Source: Trinickia symbiotica
GTDB lineage: Bacteria; Pseudomonadota; Gammaproteobacteria; Burkholderiales; Burkholderiaceae
NCBI RefSeq assembly: GCF_002934455.1
Contig: NZ_PTIR01000015.1
Coordinates: 1-64,000 of the forward strand
DNA length: 64,000 bases
Reading direction: 5' to 3'
Part shown: positions 37,369-48,253 of the stretch, one piece after another
How the letters are laid out: each line of letters opens with the position of its first letter
Numbering within the stretch: position 1 is the stretch's first letter
Notes under the pieces: generated by a model
Told to the model about the DNA's origin: nothing
The model's input: the letters and a program-made list of their open reading frames with translations, nothing else
Database searches by the model: none
Made by a program: the position numbers and the translations under genes

Positions 37369-38796
37369 ATGACCTCCCATTTCGCCCCCTTTCCGCCGCT
37401 CGCGCGCCTCGCGGCCGATCTGGTCTCGGGTGCGACGACGAGCCGCGCCCTCGTCGAAACCGCGCTCGAACGTATCGCCGATCCGGCGGGCCAAGGCTCG
37501 ACCGTCTTCCTGCAAGTCGATGCCGCCGCCGCCCGCGCCGCGGCCGATGCGCACGATCGGCTGCGCGCGGCGGGCACCGTTCTGTCCCCGCTCGCCGGCA
37601 TTCCCGTGTCGGTCAAGGACCTCTTCGATATAGCCGGTCAAGTGACCCGCGCCGGCTCCCGCGCGCTGGCCGGCGCGCCGCCGGCCAGCGCCGATGCGCC
37701 CGTCGTGGCGCGGTTGCGGCGCGCGGGCGCGGTCATCGTCGGAAGAACCAACATGACGGAGTTTGCTTTCTCCGGGCTCGGGCTCAACCCGCATTACGGC
37801 ACCCCGCTTTCCCCGTACGGTCGCGGCACCGCCGGGGACGCCCCCTCTCGGGGGCTCACTGAGACAGTGGACGTTCCCTCGGGGGACGAGCGGATCGCGG
37901 GCGGATCCTCGTCCGGCGCCGCGGCCTCGGTTGCCGACGGAATGGCGGCCGTGGCGCTCGCGACCGATACGGGCGGCTCCATCCGGATTCCCGCGGCGTT
38001 CACGGGCCTGACAGGCTTCAAGCCGACCGCGAGCCGCATTCCTCGAGAAGGCGCCGTGCCGCTCTCGAAGACGCTCGATTCGTTCGGACCGATCGGCGTT
38101 TCGGCCGCCTGTTGCGCGCTCGTCGACAGGATCCTCGCCGGCCTCGAGCCGCGCGTACCGGCCGCGCGCCAGATCGAAGGTTTGCGCCTCGGCGTGCTGA
38201 CGCATTATGTGACGGACGACGTCGAGGCGCCCGTCGCCTCCGCGCTCGATGCGGCGCTCAAGCATCTCGAAGCGGCCGGCGCGATCCTGTCCGACGTGCG
38301 CTTCGCCCCGCTCGAGCGGCTACCCGGCGCCGGCCGCTATGCCCTCTCCGCGATCGAGGCCTGTGCCTGGCATCGCCCGCTGATTGCCGCTCACCGCGAT
38401 GAATACGATCCCCGCGTGCTGTCGCGAATCCTGAAAGCCGAGACGGCGAGCGCGAGCGACTACATCGACCTGCTCGCGGAACGCGCGGAACTCATCGAGG
38501 CAGCGCATGAAACGCTGTGGCAACATTTCGATGCGATCGTAGCGCCGACTGTGCCGATCGTGCCCCCGCGCCTTGCCGATTGCGATCGCAGCGACAGCGA
38601 GTACGCCCGCATCAACGCGCTCGTGCTGCGCAATCCGAGCGTGTTCAACATGCTCGACGCCTGCGCGATCTCGCTGCCCTGCCATCCGCGCGGTGACGCC
38701 CCCGTCGGGCTGATGCTGGCCGGCGCGCCGCACGGCGACGAGGCACTGTTCGGCGTTGCCCTCGCCGTCGAACGCGTCTTGGCGTCGATCCGATAG
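37369..38796 (+). CDS. amidase (amidase signature family) with a short insertion
   Basis: A 475-residue amidase-signature hydrolase. The Ser-cisSer-Lys triad is K83 ([11 protein letters not shown]), S180 (GGSSSGA) and S204 ([11 protein letters not shown]). The substrate is unknown; the family acts on diverse amides. ATG 37369 begins at [18 protein letters not shown]; the frame open to 37138 is not protein-like. About 22 residues (about 152-173, between [12 protein letters not shown] and RIAGGSSSG) look inserted, and their DNA holds the perfect hairpin GCCCCC-TCTC-GGGGGC (37840-37855). The catalytic residues are intact. Confidence 0.88.
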   Translation: MTSHFAPFPPLARLAADLVSGATTSRALVETALERIADPAGQGSTVFLQVDAAAARAAADAHDRLRAAGTVLSPLAGIPVSVKDLFDIAGQVTRAGSRALAGAPPASADAPVVARLRRAGAVIVGRTNMTEFAFSGLGLNPHYGTPLSPYGRGTAGDAPSRGLTETVDVPSGDERIAGGSSSGAAASVADGMAAVALATDTGGSIRIPAAFTGLTGFKPTASRIPREGAVPLSKTLDSFGPIGVSAACCALVDRILAGLEPRVPAARQIEGLRLGVLTHYVTDDVEAPVASALDAALKHLEAAGAILSDVRFAPLERLPGAGRYALSAIEACAWHRPLIAAHRDEYDPRVLSRILKAETASASDYIDLLAERAELIEAAHETLWQHFDAIVAPTVPIVPPRLADCDRSDSEYARINALVLRNPSVFNMLDACAISLPCHPRGDAPVGLMLAGAPHGDEALFGVALAVERVLASIR

Positions 38797-38944
38797 TTCC
38801 GTAGCCCCGCCGCTTCGAATAAACGTCGAACGCTCGAGCGAACTCGGCACGGACGCGGTAGGCTGCAGGTTTTTTGCCAATGACCTGACGAAACGGAAAC
38901 GGCCTCGCCCGTCTACGCATCGTCGAAAAAGGAGCTTTCGCTTC

Positions 38945-39466
38945 ATGAACGATTTGCTTTCGCAACGCCGCGAGCGCCGCCTGCTCGTCCTGCTGGGCAT
39001 CGTCTGCCTGGGCCTCGTCGGCGGCGCGCTGTACCTGCAGTACGCAAAAGGTGAGGACCCTTGCCCACTTTGCATCATCCAGCGCTATTTCTTCATTTTC
39101 GTTGCCATCTTTGCGTTCGCCGGCGCAGCATTCGACGGCTGGCGCGGCATCGCCTTCTTCGAGACGCTGATCGCCATCATCGCCGCGGCCGGCATCGGCA
39201 CGGCCGCCCGCCATCTCTACATCCAGCTTCATCCCGGCTTCAGTTGCGGATTCGATGCACTGCAGCCCGTCGTCGACGGCCTGCCGCCCGCGCATTGGCT
39301 CCCGAGCGTCTTCAAGGTCGCCGGCCTTTGCGAAACCGTCTACCCGCCGATTTTCGGGATCCTGCTGCCCGGCTGGGCGCTCATTGCTTTCGGCCTGACC
39401 TTCGTGCCCGTTGTCGCAAGCCTCTGGGGCCGGCGCGCGCGCCGTCGACGGTTGAAAGCGATCTGA
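38945..39466 (+). CDS. dsbB: disulfide bond formation protein B
   Basis: A 173-residue inner-membrane protein with four helices that reoxidises DsbA and passes electrons to quinone. The two Cys pairs are C40/C43 (DPCPLC) and C101/C129 (FSCGFD; GLCE), and R47 of CIIQRY is the conserved quinone-site Arg region. ATG 38945 has AAGGAG (38929-38934) upstream. Confidence 0.93.
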   Translation: MNDLLSQRRERRLLVLLGIVCLGLVGGALYLQYAKGEDPCPLCIIQRYFFIFVAIFAFAGAAFDGWRGIAFFETLIAIIAAAGIGTAARHLYIQLHPGFSCGFDALQPVVDGLPPAHWLPSVFKVAGLCETVYPPIFGILLPGWALIAFGLTFVPVVASLWGRRARRRRLKAI

Positions 39467-39749
39467 CCTGATTTCGCTGAGATTTCGCCGGATATGACCT
39501 CCGCGCTTCGAGCGCGGCCTTTTCTGGCATGGCCTGTTGCTCGGGTTCGGCCTATGCGGCTGCTCGCAACTTCCTCGCGCGGGGCGTCGTACTTATCGGT
39601 GAGCTGATAGCCCGCATCAGCGTCGGGCGATCCGCTCGGCAATTTGCAGTGCTATCTTCTTCACGGATGGCGATCCACGTGCGCGAAACCGGTCCTAGGC
39701 CGGCGCGAAGCGTAACGCGCGCCTGATCCATATCACCAAGGATTCGGCC

Positions 39750-41303
39750 ATGACGACGCATCCCATCCGTTTTTATTACCGCGGAGCCATCCGCGAAGTG
39801 CACGGCGTCCCGCCCACCCAGACCGTGCTTCAACACCTGCGTGAAAACGTGCGCTGCACCGGCACGAAGGAAGGCTGTGCCGAGGGCGATTGCGGTGCCT
39901 GCACGGTCGTGACCGGAGAGCTCGACTCGCATGGCGAGCTCGTGTTGAAAGCCGTCAACGCATGCATTCAATTCCTGCCCACGCTCGATGGCCGCGCGCT
40001 CTTCACGGTCGAGGATCTGCGGGGCCCAGAGGGTTCGCTGCATCCCGTGCAACGCGCGCTCGTCGACTGCCATGGGTCGCAATGCGGTTTTTGCACGCCG
40101 GGATTCACGATGTCGATGTGGGCGCTCTACGAGAATCATCCGCGCGCGGCCGGATTGCCGACGCGCGAAGAAATTGCGACGGCGCTATCGGGCAATCTCT
40201 GCCGCTGCACGGGCTACCGGCCGATCGTCGATGCCGCGCAAGCGATGTTCGACGAGGAGCGCTACCCTCGCCCGACGCTCGATCGTCACGCGGTCGCCGA
40301 CGCGTTGCGCAAGATTCGCCGCGCCGATACGTTCGAGTACGCGGGCCCCGACGTGCGCGGCGCTGAGTTCGGCCACCCGGTGTTTCGGGCACCGGTGTCG
40401 CTCGACGGCTTCGCCCGGTTGCGCGCCGAGCACCCGCACGCACGCGTGCTCGCGGGCAGCACGGACGTCGGCCTTTGGGTGACGAAGCAGATGCGTGAAC
40501 TGGGCGACGTGCTTTACATCGGCAATGTGGCCGAACTGAAAACCATCGAGCGCGACGCCACGACGCTGACCATCGGCGCCGCCGCGACGCTCGAAGACGC
40601 CTACGCCGAACTCGTCGGCGATTACCCGGAGCTCGCCGAGCTCGCGAAGCGCTTCGCGTCGCTGCCGATCCGAAATGCGGGCACGCTCGGCGGCAACATC
40701 GCGAACGGCTCGCCGATCGGCGATTCGATGCCGGCATTGATCGCGCTCGGCGCCGAGGTCGTCTTGCGCCGCGGCGACGCAACGCGCACGCTGCCGCTCG
40801 AAGCGTTCTATCTGGGCTATCAGAAAACAGCGCTGGAGCCGGGCGAATTCGTCGCGGCGCTGCGCGTGCCGCGCCCGGGACCACGCTTGCGCTTTCGCAC
40901 CTACAAAGTCTCCAAGCGCTACGATCAGGACATCTCGGCCGTTTGCGGCGCGTTCGCGCTCGAGATCGAAGACGGCTCGATCGTCTCGGCGCGCGTCGCC
41001 TTCGGCGGCATGGCAGCGACGCCCCAACGCGCGAGCCGCGCCGAAACCGCGCTCGCGGGCGCTCAGTGGGACGCTGAATGCGCCCATCGCGCAATGGAGG
41101 CGCTCGCCAGCGATTACGTGCCGCTCACCGACATGCGTGCGTCGAGCGGTTATCGGACGAAGGTCGCGCGCAATCTGCTGTGGCGCTTTTACCTTGAAAC
41201 GCGCGAAGCATCGCCGCTCGCGCTCGCGCAAGTCGACGCATTCGCTTTCGGCGGGGACGAGGCCGATCTTGCGGAGCAGGCTGCCGGGAGGGACTTGCAA
41301 TGA
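39750..41303 (+). CDS. xdhA: xanthine dehydrogenase small subunit (2Fe-2S and FAD)
   Basis: A 517-residue subunit that carries electrons from the molybdenum site to NAD+. N-terminal [2Fe-2S] cluster: C43, C48, C51, C72; second cluster: C112, C115, C151, C153 ([15 protein letters not shown]). FAD domain from about 195, with [10 protein letters not shown] and [15 protein letters not shown]. First gene of xdhABC; it overlaps xdhB by 4 nt (ATGA). AAGGA precedes the start. Confidence 0.96.
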   Translation: MTTHPIRFYYRGAIREVHGVPPTQTVLQHLRENVRCTGTKEGCAEGDCGACTVVTGELDSHGELVLKAVNACIQFLPTLDGRALFTVEDLRGPEGSLHPVQRALVDCHGSQCGFCTPGFTMSMWALYENHPRAAGLPTREEIATALSGNLCRCTGYRPIVDAAQAMFDEERYPRPTLDRHAVADALRKIRRADTFEYAGPDVRGAEFGHPVFRAPVSLDGFARLRAEHPHARVLAGSTDVGLWVTKQMRELGDVLYIGNVAELKTIERDATTLTIGAAATLEDAYAELVGDYPELAELAKRFASLPIRNAGTLGGNIANGSPIGDSMPALIALGAEVVLRRGDATRTLPLEAFYLGYQKTALEPGEFVAALRVPRPGPRLRFRTYKVSKRYDQDISAVCGAFALEIEDGSIVSARVAFGGMAATPQRASRAETALAGAQWDAECAHRAMEALASDYVPLTDMRASSGYRTKVARNLLWRFYLETREASPLALAQVDAFAFGGDEADLAEQAAGRDLQ

Positions 41304-43771
41304 CTGCGCGAATCCATGCATCGACAAGCAGCGCTGGCGCGCGCGCCAGCGCTGCAACGCACGCGGACGTCGCGATCGGCGTGCCGCTGCCGCACGAATC
41401 GGCCGAGTTGCACGTGAGCGGCGAAGCCGCCTACACCGACGATCTGCCCGAACTCGCCGGCACGCTTCATGTCGCGCTCGGCCTCTCGAGGTATGCGCAC
41501 GCGCGCATCGCATCGCTCGACCTTTCGGCAGTCCGAGCCGCGCCCGGTGTGGTCGAAGTATTGACGGCGGCCGACATACCCGGCGAGAACAACTGCGGCC
41601 CGGTCTTGCACGACGATCCGATCCTCGCCGAGGACACGGTCTTCTACCTCGGCCAGCCGGTCTTCGCGGTGATCGCGACGAGCCGCGAGCTCGCTCGCCG
41701 CGCGGCCGCGCTTGCGAAAAGCGACGACGTCGTGCGCTACGAGCCGCTCGAAGCCGTACTGACGGTCGCCGCCGCACGCGAGCGTAGGCAGTACGTGCTG
41801 CCGCCGCTTCATCTGACGCGCGGCGAGCCGGCCGCGAAGATCGCAGCCGCGGCCCATCGCCTGCAAGGTGAGTTCGAGGTGGGCGGACAAGAGCAGTTCT
41901 ATCTCGAAGGGCAGATCGCCTATGCGATCCCGAAGGAAAACGCCGGCATGCTCGTCTACAGCTCGACTCAGCATCCGAGCGAAATGCAGCAGGTCGTCGC
42001 GCATATGCTCGGCCGGCCCGCGCATAACGTCGTTTGCGAATGCCGACGCATGGGCGGCGGCTTCGGCGGCAAGGAATCGCAATCGGCGGTATTCGCCTGC
42101 ATCGCGGCGCTCGCCGCCGATCGGCTCAGGCGCCCGGTCAAGCTGCGCCCCGATCGCGACGACGATTTCATGATCACCGGCAAGCGCCATGACGCGGTCT
42201 ACCGCTATGAAGTCGGCTTCGACGACGACGGACGCATTCTCGGCACGCGTGTCGAAATCGCCTTGCGCGCGGGCTACTCGGCCGACTTGTCGGGCGCCGT
42301 CGCCACGCGCGCGGTCTGTCATTTCGATAACGCCTACTACCTCGCCGACGTCGACATCGTCGCGCTTTGCTGCAAGACGAACACGCAGTCGAATACGGCG
42401 TTTCGCGGCTTTGGCGGACCGCAGGGCGCGCTCGTCATGGAAGTCATGCTCGATGCTGTCGCGCGCGAACTCGGCCGCGATCCGCTCGACGTGAGAATGG
42501 CGAACTACTACGGTATCGGCGAGCGCGACCTGACGCCGTATGGTCAGCGCGTGGGGGACAACGTGCTCGCCCCGCTCACCGCTCAACTGCTCGAGTCGAG
42601 CGACTATCGCCAGCGACGCGCCGCGCTTGGCGAGTTCAATCGACGAAGCCCTGTGCTCAAGCGCGGAATCGCGATGACGCCGGTCAAGTTCGGTATTTCG
42701 TTTAACGTGCCATTCCTCAATCAGGCCGGCGCGCTCGTGCACGTTTATCGCGACGGCTCCGTGCTCGTCAATCACGGCGGAACGGAAATGGGTCAGGGCG
42801 TCAATACGAAAGTCGCGCAGGTCGTCGCCGGCGAGCTCGGGCTGCCACTGACTCAGGTGCGCGTGAGCGCGACCGACACGTCGAAGGTTGCCAATACCTC
42901 GGCGACGGCCGCCTCGACCGGAAGTGACCTCAACGGCAAGGCGGCCGAGGCCGCCGCTCGCACAATACGCGAGCGGCTCGCCGAGCTGGCCGCGAAAATC
43001 CTCGGCGGCGATCCCGCCGAGGTGCGCTTCGAAAACGCCACGGTCGAGGCAGGCGGGGCGTCGATGCCGTTCGCGCAACTCGTCAACGAAGCCTATCTCT
43101 CTCGCGTGCAGCTCTGGTCCGACGGCTTCTACGCAACGCCGAAAGTGCATTGGGATTCGAAGACGCTGACGGGTCACCCGTTTTACTATTTTGCCTATGG
43201 CGCCGCCGTCTCCGAGGTCGTCGTCGATACGCTGACGGGCGAATGGAAGCTCTTGCGCGCCGACTTGCTGCACGACGTCGGCCGTTCGATCAATCCGGCC
43301 ATCGATATCGGCCAGATCGAAGGCGGCTTCGTTCAAGGCATGGGATGGCTCACGACCGAAGAGCTCTGGTGGAATCATGAGGGTCGCCTCATGACGCATG
43401 CGCCGTCGACCTACAAGATTCCTGCCGTGAGCGACGTGCCCGCCGATTTTCACACGGCGCTCTATCGCAACGAAAACGCCGAGCCGACCGTGTTCCGCTC
43501 GAAGGCTGTCGGCGAGCCGCCGCTGCTGCTCGCATTCTCGGTCTTCCTCGCGCTCCGCGATGCCGTGTCCGCCTGCGTGCCGGATGCGCAGGCCGCGCCG
43601 CTACTCAGGGCGCCCGCGACGCCCGAAGCGATTCTCGATGCCATCGCTGCCCTGGAAGCATCGCGAGCCGGTGACGCAGTGACCGCAAACGGCACAGCGA
43701 CGACGGCCACTGCCGATTCCTCCAACGATGCAAGCGAAGCCGTGCCGGGCGATGTGCTCGGCGCCGACTGA
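41300..43771 (+). CDS. xdhB: xanthine dehydrogenase large subunit (molybdenum)
   Basis: An 823-residue molybdopterin subunit that hydroxylates hypoxanthine to xanthine and xanthine to urate. Visible motifs: VGGQEQFYLEGQ, RMGGGFGGKESQ, FRGFGGPQG, GTEMGQGVNTKVAQ and the catalytic Glu in KAVGEPPLLLAF (about 735). The last about 50 residues are a low-complexity Thr/Ala/Ser tail. It starts inside the end of xdhA and is followed after 18 bp by xdhC. Confidence 0.96.
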   Translation: MTARIHASTSSAGARASAATHADVAIGVPLPHESAELHVSGEAAYTDDLPELAGTLHVALGLSRYAHARIASLDLSAVRAAPGVVEVLTAADIPGENNCGPVLHDDPILAEDTVFYLGQPVFAVIATSRELARRAAALAKSDDVVRYEPLEAVLTVAAARERRQYVLPPLHLTRGEPAAKIAAAAHRLQGEFEVGGQEQFYLEGQIAYAIPKENAGMLVYSSTQHPSEMQQVVAHMLGRPAHNVVCECRRMGGGFGGKESQSAVFACIAALAADRLRRPVKLRPDRDDDFMITGKRHDAVYRYEVGFDDDGRILGTRVEIALRAGYSADLSGAVATRAVCHFDNAYYLADVDIVALCCKTNTQSNTAFRGFGGPQGALVMEVMLDAVARELGRDPLDVRMANYYGIGERDLTPYGQRVGDNVLAPLTAQLLESSDYRQRRAALGEFNRRSPVLKRGIAMTPVKFGISFNVPFLNQAGALVHVYRDGSVLVNHGGTEMGQGVNTKVAQVVAGELGLPLTQVRVSATDTSKVANTSATAASTGSDLNGKAAEAAARTIRERLAELAAKILGGDPAEVRFENATVEAGGASMPFAQLVNEAYLSRVQLWSDGFYATPKVHWDSKTLTGHPFYYFAYGAAVSEVVVDTLTGEWKLLRADLLHDVGRSINPAIDIGQIEGGFVQGMGWLTTEELWWNHEGRLMTHAPSTYKIPAVSDVPADFHTALYRNENAEPTVFRSKAVGEPPLLLAFSVFLALRDAVSACVPDAQAAPLLRAPATPEAILDAIAALEASRAGDAVTANGTATTATADSSNDASEAVPGDVLGAD

Positions 43772-43789
43772 CGAGAGATCAGGATCCAG

Positions 43790-44863
43790 ATGCATACGTG
43801 GCTCACCGATTTGCAGCATCTGCTCGCGCACGGCGACGCCGCCGTGCTCGTGACCGTGGCGCGCATCGAAGGCTCGGCGCCGCGCGAAGCAGGCGCAAAG
43901 ATGATCGTCACGCGCGACGCCGCACGGCACACCATCGGCGGCGGACATCTCGAATGGCGCGCCATCGAGATCGCGCGCGAGGTGCTGCGCGACGGCATGC
44001 GCGTACCGCATCTGCGCCGGCTAGAGCGATTCGCGCTGGGGCCGAGTCTCGGACAGTGCTGCGGGGGTGCCGTCGTGCTCGCATTCGAGCGCCTCGATGT
44101 CGGCGATCTCGGATGGGTGGCGACATTGGCGAAACGGCTGCAAGCGGGCGCAAGCTGCGTGCGCACCGTGTCGTTCGGCCCCCCGCTCGACGGCGTGCAG
44201 CTTTCAGACCCCGAGCCGGGCACGGTGACGCCCGATTGCCTGCTCTGGGACGGCGCCGGTTTCGACGAAGGCAACGCGCTGCTGACCGAAACGATCGTGC
44301 CGCGCGAATTTCCCGTCGTCGTTTTCGGGGCCGGCCATGTCGGCGCGGCGCTCGTGCGCGTGCTCGCGACGTTGCCCTGCCGCGTGCGCTGGGTCGACGA
44401 GCGTGATGCGCAGTTCGGGCAGCATGTGCGGCCGAACGAGTTTGCCAACGTGACGATCGACGCGAACGATGCGCCCGACGAAGCCGTCGACGACGCGGAA
44501 CCCGGCACCTACTTCGTCGTCATGACGCATAACCACGCGCGCGACCTTGCGCTCGCGGAACGCATCCTGCGGCGCGGCGACTTCGCGTTCTTCGGCATGA
44601 TCGGCTCGCGCACGAAGCGCCGCAAATTCGAGCACCGGCTCGCGGCCGTCGGCATCGATCCCGCGATCGTCGCTAGAATGCACTGCCCGATCGGCATCGA
44701 AGGCATCGCCGACAAATCGCCCGAAATCATCGCGATCGCCGTGGCCGCGCAATTGCTGCAAGCGGTCGAGGCGGTACGCGGGAAACGCGGCGGCGCCGAG
44801 ACATCGTCCGCATCGCACGCTACTCATCGACCCACGATCGACCATGACACCGACATTCGCTAA
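43790..44863 (+). CDS. xdhC: XdhC molybdenum cofactor insertion protein
   Basis: A 357-residue chaperone that binds and sulfurates Moco for XdhB. The N-terminal XdhC/CoxI domain has VTVARIEGSAPREAGAKMIV and GGGHLEWRAIE, the conserved Cys pair region GQCCGG; the C-terminal Rossmann domain has VVFGAGHVGAALVRVLA and FGMIGSRTKRRKF. It overlaps the next gene by 20 nt, supporting one operon. Confidence 0.95.
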   Translation: MHTWLTDLQHLLAHGDAAVLVTVARIEGSAPREAGAKMIVTRDAARHTIGGGHLEWRAIEIAREVLRDGMRVPHLRRLERFALGPSLGQCCGGAVVLAFERLDVGDLGWVATLAKRLQAGASCVRTVSFGPPLDGVQLSDPEPGTVTPDCLLWDGAGFDEGNALLTETIVPREFPVVVFGAGHVGAALVRVLATLPCRVRWVDERDAQFGQHVRPNEFANVTIDANDAPDEAVDDAEPGTYFVVMTHNHARDLALAERILRRGDFAFFGMIGSRTKRRKFEHRLAAVGIDPAIVARMHCPIGIEGIADKSPEIIAIAVAAQLLQAVEAVRGKRGGAETSSASHATHRPTIDHDTDIR

Positions 44864-45866
44864 AAAAATCGCCGGCGCGCCGAAGGCCGAACTGCACATC
44901 CATATCGAGGGCTCGCTCGAGCCTGAGCTCATTTTCAAGCTCGCGAAACGCAACGGGGTAAAGCTCGCCTATGACTCGATCGAAGCGCTTCGCGCCGCCT
45001 ATGCCTTCACCGATCTGCAATCGTTCCTCGACATCTACTACGCCGGTGCGACCGTCTTGCTGACCGAAGAGGACTTCTACGAGATGACGGCGGCCTATGT
45101 CGAGCGCGCGCTGGCCGATCACGTCGTGCACGCCGAGATCTTCTTCGATCCCCAAACCCATACCGAGCGCGGCGTCTCGATCGCCACCGCGGTGGCCGGC
45201 ATCGAACGTGCGCTGGCCGTTGCGGAGCGGCGCGGACTCACGAGCCGCCTCATTCTTTGCTTTCTGCGGCATCTCTCGGAAGAGGATGCACTGACTACGT
45301 TCGAAGCCGCGCTACCCGTCTTCGACGAGTACGCGCACCGGCTCGTCGGCGTCGGCCTCGACTCGTCGGAGCGCGGCCATCCGCCCTCAAAGTTCGAGCG
45401 TGTGTTCGCGAAGGCCCGCGCACGGGGACTGAAGACTGTCGCCCATGCAGGCGAGGAAGGTCCGCCGTCCTATGTCTACGAGGCACTCGATTTGCTCGAG
45501 GTCGATCGCATCGATCACGGCGTGCGCAGCATCGAGGACCCGGCGCTCGTCGCACGGCTTGCCGAGACACGCGTTCCATTGACCGTCTGCCCACTGTCGA
45601 ACCTGAAGCTGCGAGTCTTCGACGACATGAAGCAGCACACGTTGAAGACATTGCTCTCGCACGGCGTGGCCGTGACGATCAATTCGGATGATCCGGCTTA
45701 CTTCGGCGGTTATGTTAACGCGAACTACTTGAGCGCTGCCGAAGCGCTCGACCTGACCGATGCCGAAGTCCATACGATTCTGCGCAATGGCTTCGAAGCA
45801 TCGTTTGTCCCCGCCGACGAGCGCGCCGCATCGATCGCGAAGCTGGACGAGTACTGGCGCCGATGA
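44844..45866 (+). CDS. adenine deaminase (adenosine deaminase-like family)
   Basis: A 340-residue metal-dependent hydrolase. Zinc ligands H18 and H20 (ELHIHIEGS), then HAGEEG, IDHGVRS and NSDDPAYFGG. Several phrases (FFDPQTHTERGV, GLDSSERGHPPSKFERVF, VCPLSNLKLRVF) are those of the adenine aminohydrolase branch, not of true adenosine deaminase, so adenine to hypoxanthine is the better call. Hypoxanthine is the substrate of the xdhABC enzyme upstream. It starts within xdhC. Confidence 0.87.
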   Translation: MTPTFAKKIAGAPKAELHIHIEGSLEPELIFKLAKRNGVKLAYDSIEALRAAYAFTDLQSFLDIYYAGATVLLTEEDFYEMTAAYVERALADHVVHAEIFFDPQTHTERGVSIATAVAGIERALAVAERRGLTSRLILCFLRHLSEEDALTTFEAALPVFDEYAHRLVGVGLDSSERGHPPSKFERVFAKARARGLKTVAHAGEEGPPSYVYEALDLLEVDRIDHGVRSIEDPALVARLAETRVPLTVCPLSNLKLRVFDDMKQHTLKTLLSHGVAVTINSDDPAYFGGYVNANYLSAAEALDLTDAEVHTILRNGFEASFVPADERAASIAKLDEYWRR

Positions 45867-45986
45867 CGTAAGCCGCCGCCGCACTCCGGTGCATGTCGAC
45901 GCTGCCTGCGGCTACGAGCGCGCCGCGCAGCATGCTATCGACAGGCGAGCAGCGCGGCATCGCGGTATGAGAAGAGATACGAAATC

Positions 45987-47324
45987 ATGAGTGACAAAGG
46001 CAACCGCATCACGCAACGCATCGCCTATCGTGCAAAGCTCCTTTCGTTCAGGGGCGATCCCGCGCACGCGGACGACGCAGTCGACTTCGAGGACGATGGT
46101 CTGCTCATCGTCGAGGATGGGCGCGTGGTGGCGCGCGGTGCCTATGGCTCGCTTGCGGCGCAATTGACGCCGGCAACGGAAGTTCGCGACTTGCGCGGCA
46201 AGATGATCGTACCGGGCTTCATCGATACCCATCTGCACTACCCGCAGACGGACATGATCGCCTCGCCGGCGCCTGGGCTCTTGCCATGGCTCGAAAGCTA
46301 CACGTTCCCGACCGAGCGCCGCTTTGCCGAGCTCGCCCATGCGGAGGAGACGGCGAACTTCTTCCTCGATCAATTGCTCTCGTGCGGGACGACGACGGCG
46401 CTCGTCTACTGCACGGTACACAAGCAATCGGCGGACGCGCTTTTTGCGGCAAGCGAAGCACGAAATCTGCGCATGATCGCGGGGAAGGTGCTGATGGACC
46501 GCAATTGTCCCGACTACCTCCGCGATACGGCGCAATCGGGCTACGACGATAGCGCTGAACTCATCGCGCGCTGGCATGGCCGCGGACGGCAACTCTACGC
46601 GCTCACGCCGCGCTTCGCGCCGACTTCGACGCCGGAGCAGCTGGAAGCGTGCGGCGCGCTCGCACGCGAGCACGCCGACGTGTTCATTCAGACGCATGTC
46701 GCGGAAAACGTCGACGAAGTGAAGTGGGTCGCCGAGCTCTTCCCCGGACACCGCAGCTACCTCGACGTCTACGATCGCCGCGGATTGCTGCGCCGTCGTG
46801 CCATTTACGGGCACTGCATTCACTTCGACGAGAACGATCGCCTACGAATGGCCGAAGCAGGCGCCGTCGCCTCGCACTGCCCTACGTCGAACCTTTTTCT
46901 TGGCAGCGGCCTCTTCGATATGGCGAAGGCCGACGCCAGCAGCATGCCGGTCGCGCTCGGCACCGACGTCGGCGGCGGCACATCGTTTTCGATGCTGCAA
47001 ACGATGAACGAAGCGCACAAGGTCGCCCGCATGACGGGCCATCATCTGACGGCCACGCGCATGTTCTGGCTCGCGACGGCGGGTGCCGCGCAAGCCCTCG
47101 ATCTGGGCGCTACGATCGGCACGCTCGCACCGCGGACGGAAGCCGACTTCGTCGTGCTCGACCCCGAGGCGACGCCGCTCATGGCGCGCCGCACGGCGCG
47201 CGCGGAATCGCTCGAGGAATGGCTTTTTGCATTCGCGCTACTGGGCGACGATCGGGCGGTGTACGAGACCTACGCCGCCGGATCGTGCGTTCATCGGCGC
47301 GACGAAAATTCCGAGGGGCAATGA
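45987..47324 (+). CDS. guaD: guanine deaminase
   Basis: A 445-residue amidohydrolase that converts guanine to xanthine. Metal ligands: H82/H84 (FIDTHLHYPQTD), His in FIQTHVAENVDEVKWV, His in YGHCIHFDEND, Asp in LGTDVGGGTSFS. It follows the adenine deaminase by 120 bp on the same strand and feeds xanthine to XdhAB. Confidence 0.95.
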   Translation: MSDKGNRITQRIAYRAKLLSFRGDPAHADDAVDFEDDGLLIVEDGRVVARGAYGSLAAQLTPATEVRDLRGKMIVPGFIDTHLHYPQTDMIASPAPGLLPWLESYTFPTERRFAELAHAEETANFFLDQLLSCGTTTALVYCTVHKQSADALFAASEARNLRMIAGKVLMDRNCPDYLRDTAQSGYDDSAELIARWHGRGRQLYALTPRFAPTSTPEQLEACGALAREHADVFIQTHVAENVDEVKWVAELFPGHRSYLDVYDRRGLLRRRAIYGHCIHFDENDRLRMAEAGAVASHCPTSNLFLGSGLFDMAKADASSMPVALGTDVGGGTSFSMLQTMNEAHKVARMTGHHLTATRMFWLATAGAAQALDLGATIGTLAPRTEADFVVLDPEATPLMARRTARAESLEEWLFAFALLGDDRAVYETYAAGSCVHRRDENSEGQ

Positions 47325-47422
47325 AGAATTTACGGCTAGTCGATTCAGGATTGCGGACACGCCGGCTTTTTTGAGCCAACTCGCCTGTCGCGAAAAGATC
47401 GGACTGTGCGAGAGCTCGCCCC

Positions 47423-48121
47423 TCATTGCGGCGGGGCGTTGCCCGGCGAGCCCGACGACGACGCGGAAGGCGGCGTGACGGCAACCTCGTTCGATGCGCC
47501 GCCGTGCTTGTCGACCGGAATGCGGATGGTGCGCACTACGCCGTTGCCGAGTGGGAAATCGGCGAGCGCGCTGCGCACGAGATACGGCATCGCGCGAACT
47601 AGCGAGGGCTCCTCGTCCGTATTACGCGCCGTCACGTTGTAGACCTCCTTGCCCGATGCCCGCTCCGTGATCCGTATGCCGAGCGTATGCGTATAGACGG
47701 GATACGACTGGCTGACATAGCCCGCCGGGAACGGGCCGAACGGCCCCCACGGATCGATCGGCCGCCAGAACGGCCCCGGCCAGGGGTTCGCATAGTAGAC
47801 GGGCTGCGAAACCGTCACCGTATCGCCGTGACTCGAGTACTCGAGGGCGACGAGGTAATGCGCCTGCCCACTCGGCACCGGCTTGAACGAGTCAGTCGCG
47901 AGTTCGTTGGCCACAAGTTGCTCGTACGTCGCCTGTTCGATGCTGTTCTGCTGTTGCGGCGTGCGGCTGAACGCGTAAGTCCGCGTCGCATCGCTGCCGC
48001 TCCACTCAGAAAACGCCGTCACCTGTGTCGTCACGTACGTCGTGCAGCCCGAGAGCCACATTGCGCCTATCGCAAGCACTGGCATGACCGCGCGCCGCCA
48101 TTGCTCCCACTTCGCCATCAT
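47423..48121 (-). CDS. DUF4136 family lipoprotein
   Basis: A 232-residue lipoprotein: signal MPVLAIGAMWLSGC gives a lipobox ending at Cys26. The DUF4136 domain follows (YAFSRTPQQQNSIEQATYE, YLVALEYSSHGD). A Pro/Gly/Trp-rich central segment (ANPWPGPFWRPIDPWGPFGP) and a Ser/Pro tail are present. Function unknown. It converges with guaD and is divergent from pepN. Confidence 0.85.
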   Translation of the reverse strand: MMAKWEQWRRAVMPVLAIGAMWLSGCTTYVTTQVTAFSEWSGSDATRTYAFSRTPQQQNSIEQATYEQLVANELATDSFKPVPSGQAHYLVALEYSSHGDTVTVSQPVYYANPWPGPFWRPIDPWGPFGPFPAGYVSQSYPVYTHTLGIRITERASGKEVYNVTARNTDEEPSLVRAMPYLVRSALADFPLGNGVVRTIRIPVDKHGGASNEVAVTPPSASSSGSPGNAPPQ

Positions 48122-48253
48122 CTTCTACCTCGCCTTATCTCAAATGCTCGCCGACTTCCCCCGAGAGGCCGGTGCGATGATACGCCAACGCGGCGAACGC
48201 GCCCGCGCCTTTGTACAATGGCTGGGATCCCTTCATCCAAGTATCGATCCGCC

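Noticed and set aside
41189..43453. A 754-residue open frame antisense to xdhB
   Set aside because: A mirror frame produced by high-GC codon bias; the plus strand carries all xanthine dehydrogenase motifs.
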